In this document: piece after piece, positions 45,456-57,074 of the stretch | How positions within the stretch are numbered: the stretch's first letter is position 1 | Layout of the letters: each line of letters begins with the position of its first letter | NCBI GenBank assembly: GCA_949752735.1 | Contig: OX457047.1 | Location: forward strand, 21,666,936-21,730,935 | Origin: Lumbricus terrestris | Taxonomy: Eukaryota > Annelida > Clitellata > Crassiclitellata > Lumbricidae | Direction of reading: 5' to 3' | Length of the DNA stretch: 64,000 nt | Notes under the pieces: model-generated | What the model was told of the DNA's origin: nothing | The model's input: the letters and a program-made list of their open reading frames with translations, nothing else | The model's database searches: none | Program-made: the position numbers and the translations under genes

Positions 45456-46785
45456 TCATCCAACCAGAGGCCCCCACATCAACACCGTTGGACTGTTCTC
45501 GTCCTCTGACACCAGGAACTCTTTAGCCGCCGTCACAAACTCCTCGACGCTCAGCTTCCCGTCGTGGTCGACGTCGATCGATTCGAAGGCAGCCTTTGTG
45601 AAGGTCGTGTCAAGGACGCCAAGGTTCTCGAAGAACCTTTGATACTCTTCCACCTGGAGAAATCCGTCGTTGTTGACGTCCATCACTCCGAAGAGACTGC
45701 GGTAGAGTACGTCGACGACCCGCATCACTCCAGGCTTGCCCAGCTCCTTCCGCAGGGATTCGATGAACACCGTTTCCGTCAATATGGCCTCGCCCTTTCT
45801 AGCGTCCGCAGCCTGTGTGAACTTGCGAAATACCTACAGAGAAAAAGTACGGTAAACTAAATGAGGGAATGTCCTTCGGGACGAGTCTTAGAAGATTGTA
45901 TTGCATTGTATTGTATATAAGCCTTTATAAAGCGCCTCTTTACAGACTAGCTATTCAGAGGCGCTCTCAGCGTGACAGCCCCGAGGAAATAAAAATGACT
46001 TCAAGTAGCGCAGAGCTGAAGATGATAACCACAATAAGATCTAACTACGGATAGTGGGAGGGAGGTCATTCCACATAGAAGGGTCTAAAATGGCAAAAGC
46101 ACGGTGTTGGGCCATGGCAGTCATAGTAAGAAGATGTTATTCCTAAGCTGCTGACCGGTGTCACGATTTAAAGTCTCCACGAAACAGAGTCTTGTTATGT
46201 GTTTAACGACACTGCCATATCAGAGATGATTAGTGTCGCCCTCCTCCTTCATCCAGGCTTGGGACTGGCATTGGCAGAGAACAACCAGTGGCGGAATTTA
46301 AACAGTGTCTCCCCTTGGAGACTCTCCATTGGTAGCCTATACAAGGGTTTCTGGCAAAACAACTAGTAGTAGTTTCTTGTTAAGTAATTTAGCAGCTTAT
46401 AAACAGACTACTGTTTCACCTGATTGACTGCAGGTCTGACGTGACCATAGCTTATTTTGCGTTGAAATATTTCAGCGGAAGATGAAAATATTCTCTCTCC
46501 CCCGGAGACTGTATTTCAGAATATAGTTTCCGGGGAAATTTACTCTGAAACAGATCCACGGGGGGGGGGGGGAAGAATCTGTTTCGAAATAGAGTCTCGG
46601 GAGGGGAGGGGTAGAGACTTTGAGGAGACTCTTCCACGGGACACCGGCAGTGAATGAACTTGAAAGATCAGGATGATGTTGAGCCAACGCACCGGAGAAC
46701 TTCCGATTTTATGTACAACAGTAGCAAATGCGAGAAATATTATAAAAAGAGTTGTTCCATTGGTTAGATTAGCAGTAGGCCTATA

Positions 46786-46823
<38 letters not shown>

Positions 46824-47015
46824 CAAGTACAGATGAAAAAATCCTACTTCTTCAAAGTGTTTTCGGATAATCTCTCTTTTGGCCGAATCGACGTTTTCTC
46901 TGTCGCAGAATTTGATAGCCATCGCATCGAAATCCTTCTTCGTTATCAAACCGTCACCATCGAAGTCGTGGTGATGGAAATACGTTCTCATCTTCCTCGT
47001 CCAAAACTCAGACAT
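45456..47015 (-). CDS. Sarcoplasmic calcium-binding protein (EF-hand)
   Basis: Coding exons on the minus strand: 47015-46848 and 45833-45456, joined in phase 0 (GAA|GTAGGA donor, TTTCTCTGTAG acceptor), giving 181 aa. It starts MSEFWTRKMRTYF, has EF-loop 1 at D17-D28 (DFDGDGLITKKD), a degenerate second EF region at about 60-85, EF-loop 3 at D108-E119 (DVNNDGFLQVEE) and EF-loop 4 at D143-E154 (DVDHDGKLSVEE). It ends WGPLVG. The MS.fW..KM start and WGPLV end are hallmarks of invertebrate sarcoplasmic calcium-binding proteins, soluble Ca2+ buffers of muscle and neurons. Three loops look functional. An acceptor-like CTGTGACAG at 47027 suggests a 5' UTR exon upstream. Confidence 0.92.
45897..45985 (-). 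mobile_element. Family-A tail fragment
   Basis: Minus strand GAGAGCGCCTCTGAATAG then GCGCTTTATAAAG, in the SCP intron. No SINE head or RT remains nearby. Confidence 0.6.
46196..46300 (+). repeat. Interspersed repeat R1
   Basis: GTTTAACGACACTGCCATAT, then GATTAGTGTCGCCCTCCTC and GGGACTGGCATTGGCAGAG. Colinear with 53526-53625 and, inverted, 6605-6705. In the SCP intron. Confidence 0.7.
46490..46640. repeat. Cluster of hairpins with a G-run
   Basis: An 18-bp-arm hairpin (46499-46534, CCCCGGAGACTGTATTTC against AGAATATAGTTTCCGGGG) is followed by a G-run at 46560-46573. A second weaker inverted pair (AAACAGAT and ATCTGTTT) surrounds the run. The class is unknown. Confidence 0.6.
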
Positions 47016-47079
47016 CTTAGAAATGGTCAAGACTGTCACAGCACATGCATTGTCAGGTTTTATTCATTTATTTATTTTA

Positions 47080-47565
47080 TTTATCTATTTATTCATCGTA
47101 TTTGTTAAAGCGCCCATCAGTGGCGTAGCCAGGAATTTATGATGGGGGGGGTTGGTGTTTTATGGCCTGGCCGGATGCCCTTCCTGACGCCAACCCAACA
47201 GTATTACAGTAAATAAAACTGGAATAAAGTAACAAAGGGAATAAAGAAAAACAATTGTTACTACAAGCAATTGTTTTGTTTTTCTTATTTAAGTGGATAA
47301 ATAACCTTAAAAAAACCCTTTTTTCCTAAGCCAATGGGGGGTGTTTAACCCCCGAAACCTCTTGGCTACGCCACTGGCGCCCCTCCAAGCTTGCTACTCA
47401 GAAGCGTTCCCGACTATAGAGCGTGGACACTGCATCGGAGTTTCACACCGAATCGCACGAGTAAAATATGCGAGAGAAGGACTTGCTCAACAGCTCAAGG
47501 TCTCTAAGCGGCGTGGATTTGAACCAAGGTCCCAAACCCACCACTACACCACCGTGCCCCACAAC
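47080..47565 (-). mobile_element. tRNA-derived SINE, family A, split by a MITE
   Basis: Minus strand: GGGGCACGGTGGTGTAGTGG head at 47563, middle GTGTGAAACTCCGATGCAG, tail GTCGGGAACGCTTCTGAGTA. The tail is broken by the element 47118-47376, and the remaining end (GCGCTTTAACAAATACG) lies at about 47080-47117. Confidence 0.88.
47118..47376. mobile_element. hAT-type MITE nested in a SINE, 259 bp
   Basis: Ends CAGTGGCGTAGCCAGGAA and, inverted, CAGTGGCGTAGCCAAGAG. Flanks GCGCCCAT and GCGCCCCT match at 7 of 8 positions as an aged target duplication. Closely related to the element at 54509. Confidence 0.88.
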
Positions 47566-48817
47566 TGATTATTAACTGATAATCAGTAAAAAATTAAAGG
47601 TTCCATGTGCAGCTGAAATATTAGTACCAAGTCATATAGGCCCCTATCTATTTATTAGAAACACACCTAAAGATTGTCAGAATTAAATGTAAATTTCTTC
47701 ATCTTGTCGCCTTGTTCTGTCAGCTTGTAGAGCTCTAGCGATCGTCATTTCTTAGCATGACTAATTCATGGCTCTTTGAAACCACTCTGTTGTCATGTAG
47801 GCACTGCGTCCAAGAAAATTAACTGTCTTCCTTTACATTTTCTTTATCTCAAACTCCATGAATTTGGAAATTAGCAATGCATTTGCATAGCGAATTAATC
47901 TATAGATATCTACCAGGACTGGTGACGATAATACAATTTAGTGCAAAGGAATATATCCAATAGTAAACTAACCTCTGCGCTCTAATAGTGCCGTATTAAA
48001 GAAATAATAGGTATACCCTATACCTGGTATAATACAGTCACCCTATGCTTATAGCCTATAGCATAATACTCACGTCTGAGGCTGATCAAGACTTCCCTAA
48101 CGGTTTATCTATAGGCCTAAATAGACTACTGATGCAAATTTACAATGCACACTGATTCGTATACCTATAATAATCTGCAGTGCTTTTCAGTTGCTGTCTT
48201 TAGCCTGCAGTCCTTTGCAAATGTGCAATATGGTTTTAAATTCACACGTGGTCAAACTCTCAAGTCACGTGGTTTCGGATCGATTATATTCTATTGCATA
48301 TGGTGTAACAACAGTATAATAATCATGCAACGACAACTTACGATGCTCACGTAACAGCATGCAAACATAAAACATGGGAACAGTTTATGTTACACCCTAT
48401 AATTAGGCTATAGCTCGCATTGTCATCGATTTCGCATATATTTGTTGAGGACGTCAGCTTGCAGCAAAATATTGAGTTGGCCCAACGAATTTTGTCGTCA
48501 ATAATCTGGACGAACTTACCTTAATACGTCATCGGCGTTTCTTGTATATATGTATATCCATATAGTACCGTAACAAATGCGCAGTCAACGCCTGCTGTTT
48601 AATTCAATCCTGTCAATTTAGCGCAATATTCTCAAGAGAAATTAATAATGATGGATGTTCTCTACGCTAATTGTGATCATGAACGTAAAGCCCCAAACTC
48701 TAAGGCGCCACTCGAAAGGCAAGAGCAGGGCCCCAGCTTTTTCACGAGCACTTGCTTAAATATAAATTATAACGTCAACTACCATTTCAAAAACCGAAAA
48801 TTCAGGAGTTAGCACCC

Positions 48818-48831
<14 letters not shown>

Positions 48832-48876
<45 letters not shown>
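48832..48876. repeat. (GT)n microsatellite
   Basis: About 22 uninterrupted GT units next to an AT run. Confidence 0.95.
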
Positions 48877-48878
<2 letters not shown>

Positions 48879-49913
48879 TAGCAGGCAATGCTCACTTTGC
48901 TCAGCTGGCTGTAACTAAGTCATCAATGGTCGGTCTGTATATATATATATATAGGCTATATATATAGGTCTATATATGTAATGTATGCATGCACGAGCGA
49001 AAAGGTCCAACCCAATGGCTGATAAACTCCTTGGCTGTATATTTCGTTCTCACCATTGACATCAACTCAGTCATATTCCAACAGTCAACCTAGATCTCAC
49101 ATATCGATCGACTTTAAAAATGAATCTATTAGAATACAGCGGTGGTGTTCATATTCATGGTGAATAGTTCAACCTTTTTCTAGTGGCGGAACCTTTCTCG
49201 AAGCACGCATTTGCTCGCGGAACACTCGTGTTCCCCCTCCAGTATTTCAAGATAACACTACTCGCGACGTGAGATCCGTCGTACCGACGGCTCAGTCCAT
49301 CATCATCATCATTTCAAGATATACACAGCCTAGCCTACAGTTGTAACTTGTAAAACAATGTAATATTTTGATTAAATGTACTTGCACTTCTGGTGCAGTC
49401 TATCACATTACAAATAGCCTACATGCCTAAAAACTCTAAAAGTATAGGCTCAGTGCAGAAAACACTGTCAAAGAACAACTGCATTTTTGCTCAATTTCGC
49501 CAACTATCCATTATGAGTGGAATATTGAAAAATTAAAATACGGTCTACTCTGGATCAGTTCTATGGACAAGTTGTGTTAAAGTATATCCTTCCTCAAGTT
49601 TTCTGTGAAATTTGTTGAGCCTGGTTTAAATCTTGGACGCATCGTAGATATAAAATACGTCACGTATAGGTCTATAGGCAGACACATAACGATTCGTCTT
49701 CAACCTAAACAATCATTTGGGGCTCAACCGCCATGTGCGTTGTGAGAGACACGAGGAAATAGGGGGCCGATGGGCTTCAGCTTATTTGGAGAGTTTTGGC
49801 TTCGTTTGCTGGGTATACGTCGCTGCACCAGAAAAAGTGCTGCTGTCACAGCAATCACACATTTGCATGATTTTTGTTTCGCACATCTTATGTGATTTTC
49901 CAAAAATGAGATT

Positions 49914-50142
49914 TTGACAACAGTGGATTCATTTGTATATTTGGAATGCCGGGTAACAAAGGACGCAAATTGCACAGGAGAAGTAATTAAGGTCAAGACT
50001 AGCGATGGGAATGACGAGCCTGGTCAATCTGACGAAGATGTGGAAGAACAAAGCTGTCAGCAACAGAACAAAAACGAGACTGCTGAAAGCATTGGTGTGG
50101 CCAGTGGCGACATACGGGTGTGAGGCATGGACATTAAAGAAA
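49914..50142 (+). mobile_element. LINE RT remnant, frameshifted, cut by a microsatellite
   Basis: TVDSFVYLECRVTKDA in one frame continues in another as LAMGMTSLVNLTKMWKNK and LLKALVWPVATYGCEAWTLK, the conserved RT C-terminal motif (YG.E.WTL). A frameshift lies near 49990. The sequence runs straight into the (CTA)n array. Confidence 0.82.
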
Positions 50143-50143
50143 G

Positions 50144-50239
<96 letters not shown>

Positions 50240-50297
50240 CCTGCTGCTGCTCCTGCTGCTGCTACTGCTGCTACTACTACTACTGCTGCTGCTGCTG

Positions 50298-50378
<81 letters not shown>

Positions 50379-50412
50379 TTACTACTACTACTACTACTAC
50401 TACTACTATTGT
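50143..50412. repeat. (CTA)n trinucleotide array with CTG interruptions
   Basis: About 270 bp of CTA units with a CTG/CTC-rich block at about 50223-50300. The homopolymer frames (poly-Tyr, poly-Leu, poly-Ser) are not genes. Confidence 0.97.
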
Positions 50413-50747
50413 TTGAAGATTCCACTGAGTCGACCATGGCCGTCTGTTGTCTATACTCTATAGAGTGCAATTTTTAACGGGGAATGATGAAATTTAACTT
50501 TGGATGAAGTCTACTATTGATGACGCTGTCGATCAGCAACAAATGGTACAGAAAGATTCGCTTCATTTATTTTGATTGAACTTCAGTCTGTGGCAGAAGG
50601 ACATTACCACCACCAAAATGTGTGAACAGATGTTATGCAGATGACTACTAAATCCACGCATAATTTATATATATAAGCTATCAATGATATATATATATAT
50701 ATGTATGTATGTAACTATAATATATATAGATGTTCTTTTCTTTCTAA

Positions 50748-50749
50748 GT

Positions 50750-50790
<41 letters not shown>
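50748..50790. repeat. (TA)n microsatellite
   Basis: About 20 TA units. Similar runs occur at 58724-58762 and 59133-59164. Confidence 0.95.
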
Positions 50791-50791
<1 letters not shown>

Positions 50792-50844
50792 CAATGGCAT
50801 ACTATGTAGGATATATCTCTGTTGCATTGTATTTACGACTATAC

Positions 50845-51161
50845 ATTGGTTCCCAACCCGTGGCCCGCGGGCCAAAAGTGGCCCGAAAGGTCTAAAAACA
50901 TGGCCTCATATCTCAAAGAATTTTTAAAAATATGAAAAATTGACAATTTGAACAGGATAGAACACATAATTATTTTCTATAACGAATTATTTCATTAAAT
51001 AACACCAAACATTATATATTTTGATTAATTTATACCGATTTTAGTTAATCAAATTTTAGCCTTGTGGCCCCCTAATGTCCTTCAACTAAGAAAAAGTGGC
51101 CATCGTGTCCTCCAACTTAGAAAAAGTGGCCACACTAACAGAAAAGGTTGGTAAGCACTGG
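50845..51161. mobile_element. Aged hAT-type MITE
   Basis: Left end ATTGGTTCCCAACCCGTGGC and right end AAGGTTGGTAAGCACTG form imperfect inverted repeats. Flanks GACTATAC and GTCCATAC match at 6 of 8. Interior GTGGCCCGCGGGCCAAAAGT resembles the element at 7450. Confidence 0.65.
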
Positions 51162-53249
51162 TCCATACCATCGTCGGCATAGCAAGCAGCTTCTAGGATG
51201 ATTTACACACACTGTCAACAGTCAACATTCAGTGCTCTACATGTAGTTAGACATAAAGTACAATTACAGATGTTTTTAAAAGCACAAAAACTTTTGTCTC
51301 CTGTGGGGGTAATGAAAACTCTTCCATGCGCTGTGTAATGCTGTGTCAAATAAATGCACTTGCAAGCAATTTTTCATCATCAAAACTGGTTCTCTTAGTC
51401 AGGCTACTTAGATGTCCAAAACAGTCCAGTAATACTTCAAACCCGAAATCCAAGGCATGAATGTCAATAGATTTCCACACAATTAAATAAATGAATTATT
51501 GCTGTTGCACCCAAAACCTCAACCAATACAATCAATCGAAGTCCGTGTATGAGATCGAGGATCAGAATGTCAATGACAACAAGCACAGCAAACAGTGAAG
51601 CGGTCATTCACACATACACAGAGAGGGACAGAGTGTGAATTTTATAGCAGCCATGCTGACGTAAGGTCTGCAAGTAGGCCTAACTATAATACACCGCTGC
51701 CATTGCCTTTTATTGCGACACTCAATTTGTATTCCACGGGTCTAGACGAACGTTAATGCCGCATTATATTATTATGTCTCAAAGCCTTAACAAGGCAAGG
51801 CGATTGTCTCAACATATAAATGCGGGTTGGGCAAATTCTAACGTCGTTTTTACAGCCATTAATGGTTTCATCCCTCTCCCCCTCCCACTTGACCCCATTC
51901 ACATGGGCGCCCAGAGAAATTCGCTCAACGTATAGGAAACAGGAACTGGCGCTTATCACGAAATGATTTGGACCGAACTTCTCCGATTCAGATTCCGAGC
52001 GCTCTGTCTCTCCTTTAGGTGCGGGCCCGCAAGGCCTATCCCCCCACAACCCCAAATCATGCGCTACTTTCTTTTTCCGGATCCTCATTACGATTAGCGT
52101 ATACTCTGTCAGTGATTAGCATTACCCTACTCTGATGTCAGTGATTACCATTAGCCTACTCTGATGTCGGTGATTATTTCCTTTACCTTTGCCTTTCCTA
52201 ATCAAGAACCTGAATCTTATGCGTTTCATGGATTACAATTACAATTACTTAATTAGCATGGATGGATCCGATTTGACCAGGGTCTATGACAACAAAGGTC
52301 GTTACCCTGGACAGAAATTTGCTCGGCATATTACAGCACTTGAGAGCTTTAATTTAACTTAATTAGCATCTGCGGATCAATGACACTAATGACGTAATTG
52401 TAAAAAGACGTCACTGGTGAATGTTGCTCCTATGCTGTGACGTCATCTTGATCCGTTTGTCTCTACGTGACTGCTGACATGGAAGCATTCGATGATTAGA
52501 CAAGACGTAGGTTAATGGCGAGACATTTCGATGCGTTAATTATTGAAATTCGTCGATCGGAAGCAACAGAAAAATTTGAAAATCGATTAGAAGAACGGTT
52601 ACTGTGGTAAACGTGTATTTTAGCTGTTCCTTTTGAAGTTTTGTAGACACCAGAGCTCAAAAGAATCTCATCAAAATTATCTTTTGAAGAAATTTGAAAT
52701 CGACCGGTAAGATTTATGGCCTATTTTAATGAACCAATTTAAATGGCTTCCGATTAGAAAACAGAAATTCAAAAGTTGAAGAAATACAGAGGGCAAATGC
52801 CCCTCGGTCCAGCGACTTTTAGGTACCCTGGCTAGGTAGGCTAGTAGCCTAGGCCCCATATATATAGACCTATAGCCTAGAAAAGTTAAAAATATTTCTG
52901 CCTTTTAATATAATTTTTTTGAGAAAATTAACTGCAATCAGTTTAAACTTCAAGTTATCAACTGAATAAAATCGTGTTTTAGATAAAAACATAAATTTTA
53001 GGTCTTACCTGCACTTTCATCACTTCAATTTGTTTCTGATTATTTCTTTCCTTTGAGCCGTAAGATAGTTTAGGGCAGCGCTGTTTTTAAGGAATTTTTA
53101 GAACTGCACAACTCCTTCTTTCCTTTCCCATCTTCCATGCATGGTAAATTACTTCATATCGGAGGAAAACGACCTTTTTTGCTAGTTTTAACTGTACAAA
53201 CGTGCTTTTAATATAATATTATGTCAATATAGGCCAATGAAGGGGAGTA

Positions 53250-53324
53250 ACTCAATAAATTTTTGTGGTGGTCACAACTTTCGAAATGTTACCAAGGGGT
53301 CGCCGCATTAAAAAGATTGAGAAC
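53250..53324. mobile_element. hAT-type right-end fragment
   Basis: GGGGTCGCCGCATTAAAAAG followed by ATTGAGAACCGCTG is a typical hAT right terminus. No matching left end or target duplication was found. Confidence 0.5.
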
Positions 53325-53525
53325 CGCTGTACTACAGCTTTATTGTTAATCTGCTTGTTGCTTTCCGTTGTCGGTGGAGCGATCGTTGAAGCATTTCCTG
53401 CCAGGATCCTCCGTCTTCGGGAGTGGCAAGGAACCGCCAGGCGAATCGTCTTCTATCGGAAGGTGGCGCTTCTTACGACTGGAGCGACGACATCTGTCGA
53501 ATGTGGTGCAACTACGAAGTTGTTG

Positions 53526-53625
53526 CTGTTTAACGACGTTGTCATATCAAGTATGATTAGTGTCGCCCTCCTCTTTTCTCCAGACTTGTGACTGGCACTG
53601 CCAAGGCACGAGCAGTGCCGTAATT
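53526..53625 (+). repeat. Interspersed repeat R1
   Basis: GTTTAACGACGTTGTCATAT, then GATTAGTGTCGCCCTCCTC and GTGACTGGCACTGCCAAGG. Third copy of the block described at 6605 and 46196. Confidence 0.7.
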
Positions 53626-54508
53626 CCAACTGCTACAGTTGCAACACTGGCGTAAGAATATCTATAGAAGGTTCTTATGGAAGTAGGCCTATCCCTAAAG
53701 CGGAAATACAGTGATCATTTAACAAAGATGTTAGTTAAGTCAGTTAAGTCATTCGGAAATGTCTTCTTGTATTCTATTATACCATTATATGCATGGATAT
53801 ATGCTAAACTTCTCTGTTGTATTGTGTAGTTGAGATGATGCCGCCGTTCACTATCGTCGTCGGAGTCGCAAAGATCCGTCATGAAGATTCTACATTCGTC
53901 GACAGATGGAGCTTTTCGTGGCTGGAATGACGAGCGACACCTGGCAACAGCTGTAAGCTATTAAAACCAAACTTACAAAAGTCCTAGTAGTAGTCTTGGA
54001 GACTCATATTTAAACTCGGCCACTGCGTTAGCCTACTCTGACAGAGCTAGTCAGAGCCTGTCCTGTATGAAGAATGGCTGACGCTAACAGTCTTTCTTAT
54101 CACAAGGCGTCGTTAAACTAAAGCTATACCTGGTATATACTGCTGTCCCAGTCGATGACTTCTACTGAAATTACTATATTACCCAAATCCGCTTCTGTAG
54201 AGAAGTAGGGTGAAGTGGCTTGAAGATTGGACCGTATACGCACTCTATGGAACGTGTCTCCCTTCTTTTCCTAGACGAATATGAAGGTTAAATGTTGATG
54301 GAAGAAGCTGGAATGGATATGGAATAAGACAAAGTGCAATTAATTTATGGTGTATAAGTAAAATTGTCTAATTCGGAAATGGCTGTGAACAAAGGATTGA
54401 TAGCTCGTGAGAAAAATTATTGCTAACTGGTATTGATAAACAGAATGTATGATGGAATGTTTAATGGAGATACCGTGAAGAATAAAGGAATAAGAATTGG
54501 GCGTCATA

Positions 54509-54676
54509 CAGTGGCGTAGCCAGGAATTTTTGATGGGGGGGGAGTTTATGGCCAAAAACCCTGTTTTTTGCTATTTTTTCTTACTTAAATGGAAAAATAA
54601 CCTTAAAAAACCTTTTTCCGGAGCCAATGGGGAAGGGGGGGTTTAACCCCGAAACTCCCCCTTGCCTACGCCACTG
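54509..54676. mobile_element. hAT-type MITE, 168 bp
   Basis: Ends CAGTGGCGTAGCCAGGAA and, inverted, CAGTGGCGTAGGCAAGGG. Perfect 8-bp target duplication GCGTCATA (54501-54508, 54677-54684). Interior runs of G and C as in the related element at 47118. Confidence 0.93.
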
Positions 54677-54779
54677 GCGTCATAAGTTATTGATGATGGA
54701 TTTTCTTGAAGAAAGAGGCAGATATTCATAGGCGATGTGGAATTGGAGAGCCCTTAAGTGGAACAGAAAGTTGCCCTAG

Positions 54780-55095
54780 TTGTAGTTGAATCGCAACAAA
54801 AGGTGACTTAACGGAGCGCGAGATCCATGCAGTTGAAGTATAGGAAAGGGCGACTTTTAGTTGAACGAAGAGAGTCCCAGGTAGTTGAATCATGAAAGGG
54901 CGATCTTAAATTATTTTAAACGGAGAAAGCTTCAGGAAGTTTAATTATAGAAATGGTAGCCTTTAGTCGAACGGAAAGAGTCCCAAAGAGTTGAATACCT
55001 ATAGTTGGAAAGGGTGACCTTAATTTGAACTGGAATAGGCCCAAGGAGTTGAGTTATTGGAAAGAGTGGACCTCAGGCCCAAGGAAGTTAAATGT
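54780..55095. repeat. Degenerate minisatellite, about 50-60 bp units
   Basis: Six diverged units share GGAAAGGGYGACCTTTAGTT then GAACGGAAAGAGTCCCAAGG and AGTTGAAT. Period and identity vary, so the array looks old. Confidence 0.7.
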
Positions 55096-55534
55096 CCTTC
55101 TCTTGAGTTAAGATCTGCTGTGTTAAAGATGTTGCTCTCTCACAGACTTTATCTATCTTACCATTTCACTGCAATAATTGTAAATTTAGGCTACGCTACT
55201 TCTCTCGCCAGTTGTCATCTATCTTAGCAGTAGTCTTCCACTATAGGTCTATCGATCTCTTATATTCTTGTCCTACTTACTAATACTATCATCTTTTAGT
55301 GTTTTTAGTCATTATTGTTGAGAGTATTTCATCGTTTCAGTGTGAAAATCGATTGCCACTGCGAGTCGCTATCGGAAGTATGCAAAAACAATTCTGCGAT
55401 TTTTACGTAGAAAATGCATTCCTACTAGGTCTATAGGCCTAAATATTTATGTTTTGTCGACCTAAAGAGCTCTCCTAAGGCGCTACTTAAATGCATAGAA
55501 GTTATATGACTTGAACGTGTTGATAAATTACAGA

Positions 55535-55620
55535 GGCCAGAGACTTGTCCGGCAGTTTTGGCACCGTCCGTCCTGGCGGCCAGAGACTTATCCGGCAGTT
55601 TTGGCACCGTCCGTCCAGGC
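55535..55620. repeat. 43-bp tandem duplication
   Basis: Two units (55535-55577, 55578-55620) starting GGCCAGAGACTTRTCCGGCA differ at two positions by eye. Confidence 0.9.
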
Positions 55621-55673
55621 CCCCCTGTCAGCTCTGTCCGCTCTGGCATCTGACATGAGGCGCTGGCTGTTGG

Positions 55674-55735
55674 CCGGGACTTGCTTCGGGCAGCAATCGA
55701 CCAATCGGTCGAATGCTGTCCGAAGCAAGTCCCGG
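55674..55735. repeat. Loopless 62-bp palindrome
   Basis: Two 31-bp arms beginning CCGGGACTTGCTTCGG pair with three mismatches and no spacer. It lies 54 bp after the 43-bp tandem duplication. Confidence 0.9.
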
Positions 55736-56409
55736 GAAGGATGACTGCAATTCCGGACAGGAGCGACAAAGACGATCCAGTTGACCGACTCTCGTGGAAG
55801 CACCTATAGGTTTGTTTGAGTTTCTCTGTATGTGAGGCATATCCGAAGTATGCCTATTGGCTATTTTGGTTTCAGCTGATAAAATTGCCATGTCGTGTGC
55901 GGATGCTAAGTGTTGGGATGCTTTTTCAGACGAATGCTTATGCTTTTGCATTTTATCTATTTTATCTATCCCTCTGTCGATCATTGTTTGAACTTTAGTC
56001 CGATCTCCTTCAACTTGCTTTCCAATGTTACTTCGGACTTCTTGTTTTCTTCAGTCTGTTAAGGTTTTCTTGTCTTCTGCATTTGGATTAGGAGTTAAGC
56101 AATTGATTCGACTTGAAGCAGCATTGATGTCTTTGTAAATGATGATGATATCAAGGCTAAAATCATATTATTATAACTCCTTGAATTAGATTAGGTTTAA
56201 TGACTTAAATTGCTTAGCATCTTTGTTAAAAAACTAATGATCACTGTATTTCCGCTTTAGTTATATTCTCGGTCCATGGCCGTATTCACGGAGGTTTTGG
56301 GGGTAGTTGAACACCCTCTAGAAATGAAATGATGCATTTACAGACATACGATGTAAGACTAAGGGGGAAATTAAATTTTGAAGCTCTTATTTTTATGTCA
56401 AATTTTACA

Positions 56410-56700
56410 ATAGATTAGATAACGACGATGATCTAATCATGACGATGATCTAATCATGATGATGATCTAATCATGACGATGATCTAATCTTGATCTAATC
56501 ATAACGATGATCTATAATCGTGATGATGATCTAATCGTGATGATGATGATGATGATCTGATCGTGATGATGATCTAATCATGATGATGATCTAATCATGA
56601 CGATGATCTAATCTTGATCTAATCATAACGATGATCTATAATCGTGATGATGATCTAATCGTGATGATGATGATGATGATCTAATCGTGAAGATGATGAC
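56410..56700. repeat. GATGATCTAATC minisatellite with higher-order duplication
   Basis: Units such as GATGATCTAATCATGAC and TGATGATGATCTAATCG repeat. A compound block of about 83 bp is present twice (about 56476 and 56600). Confidence 0.85.
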
Positions 56701-56900
56701 CAATTATTGATATTCCGACTAGACCGTGTTCTTCAGTCTGCAGCTCGGCTAATTGGGCGAATCCCATAATATGCCTCTGTTTCATCTTGCATGCGTGATA
56801 CTCTACACTGGCTCACTATCTCACAGCGCATCGAATACAGAATTGCTTAACTGGTTTAGCGTTGTCTCCTTGGCTGTGCCCCGATCTACATATACAATTA

Positions 56901-56903
<3 letters not shown>

Positions 56904-56966
<63 letters not shown>

Positions 56967-57056
56967 AATGATGAAGCTGCTGAAGTTCTGAAAAAGACAT
57001 CACATGGCGACGCTTCTCTAAACCCCTTAGTCAGCTGATTCCGTTGTTTGTCAGTG
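56904..57056. repeat. (GAT)n plus unique block, copy 1
   Basis: About 60 bp of GAT repeats followed by a roughly 90-bp block (GAAGCTGCTGAAGTTCTGAA through TTGTTTGTCAGTG) that recurs unchanged after the second GAT array at 57366. Confidence 0.92.
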
Positions 57057-57074
57057 TATATATATGTGAACTCT

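Noticed and set aside
50005..50477. Long frames of poly-Tyr, poly-Leu or poly-Ser
   Set aside because: Pure translation of the (CTA)n array in different frames; the only coding-like part is the LINE relic just before it.
53070..53324. Complete hAT-type element
   Set aside because: The left CAGCGCTGTTTTTAAGG does not pair with the right AACCGCTG end and there is no 8-bp duplication; only the right end is kept.
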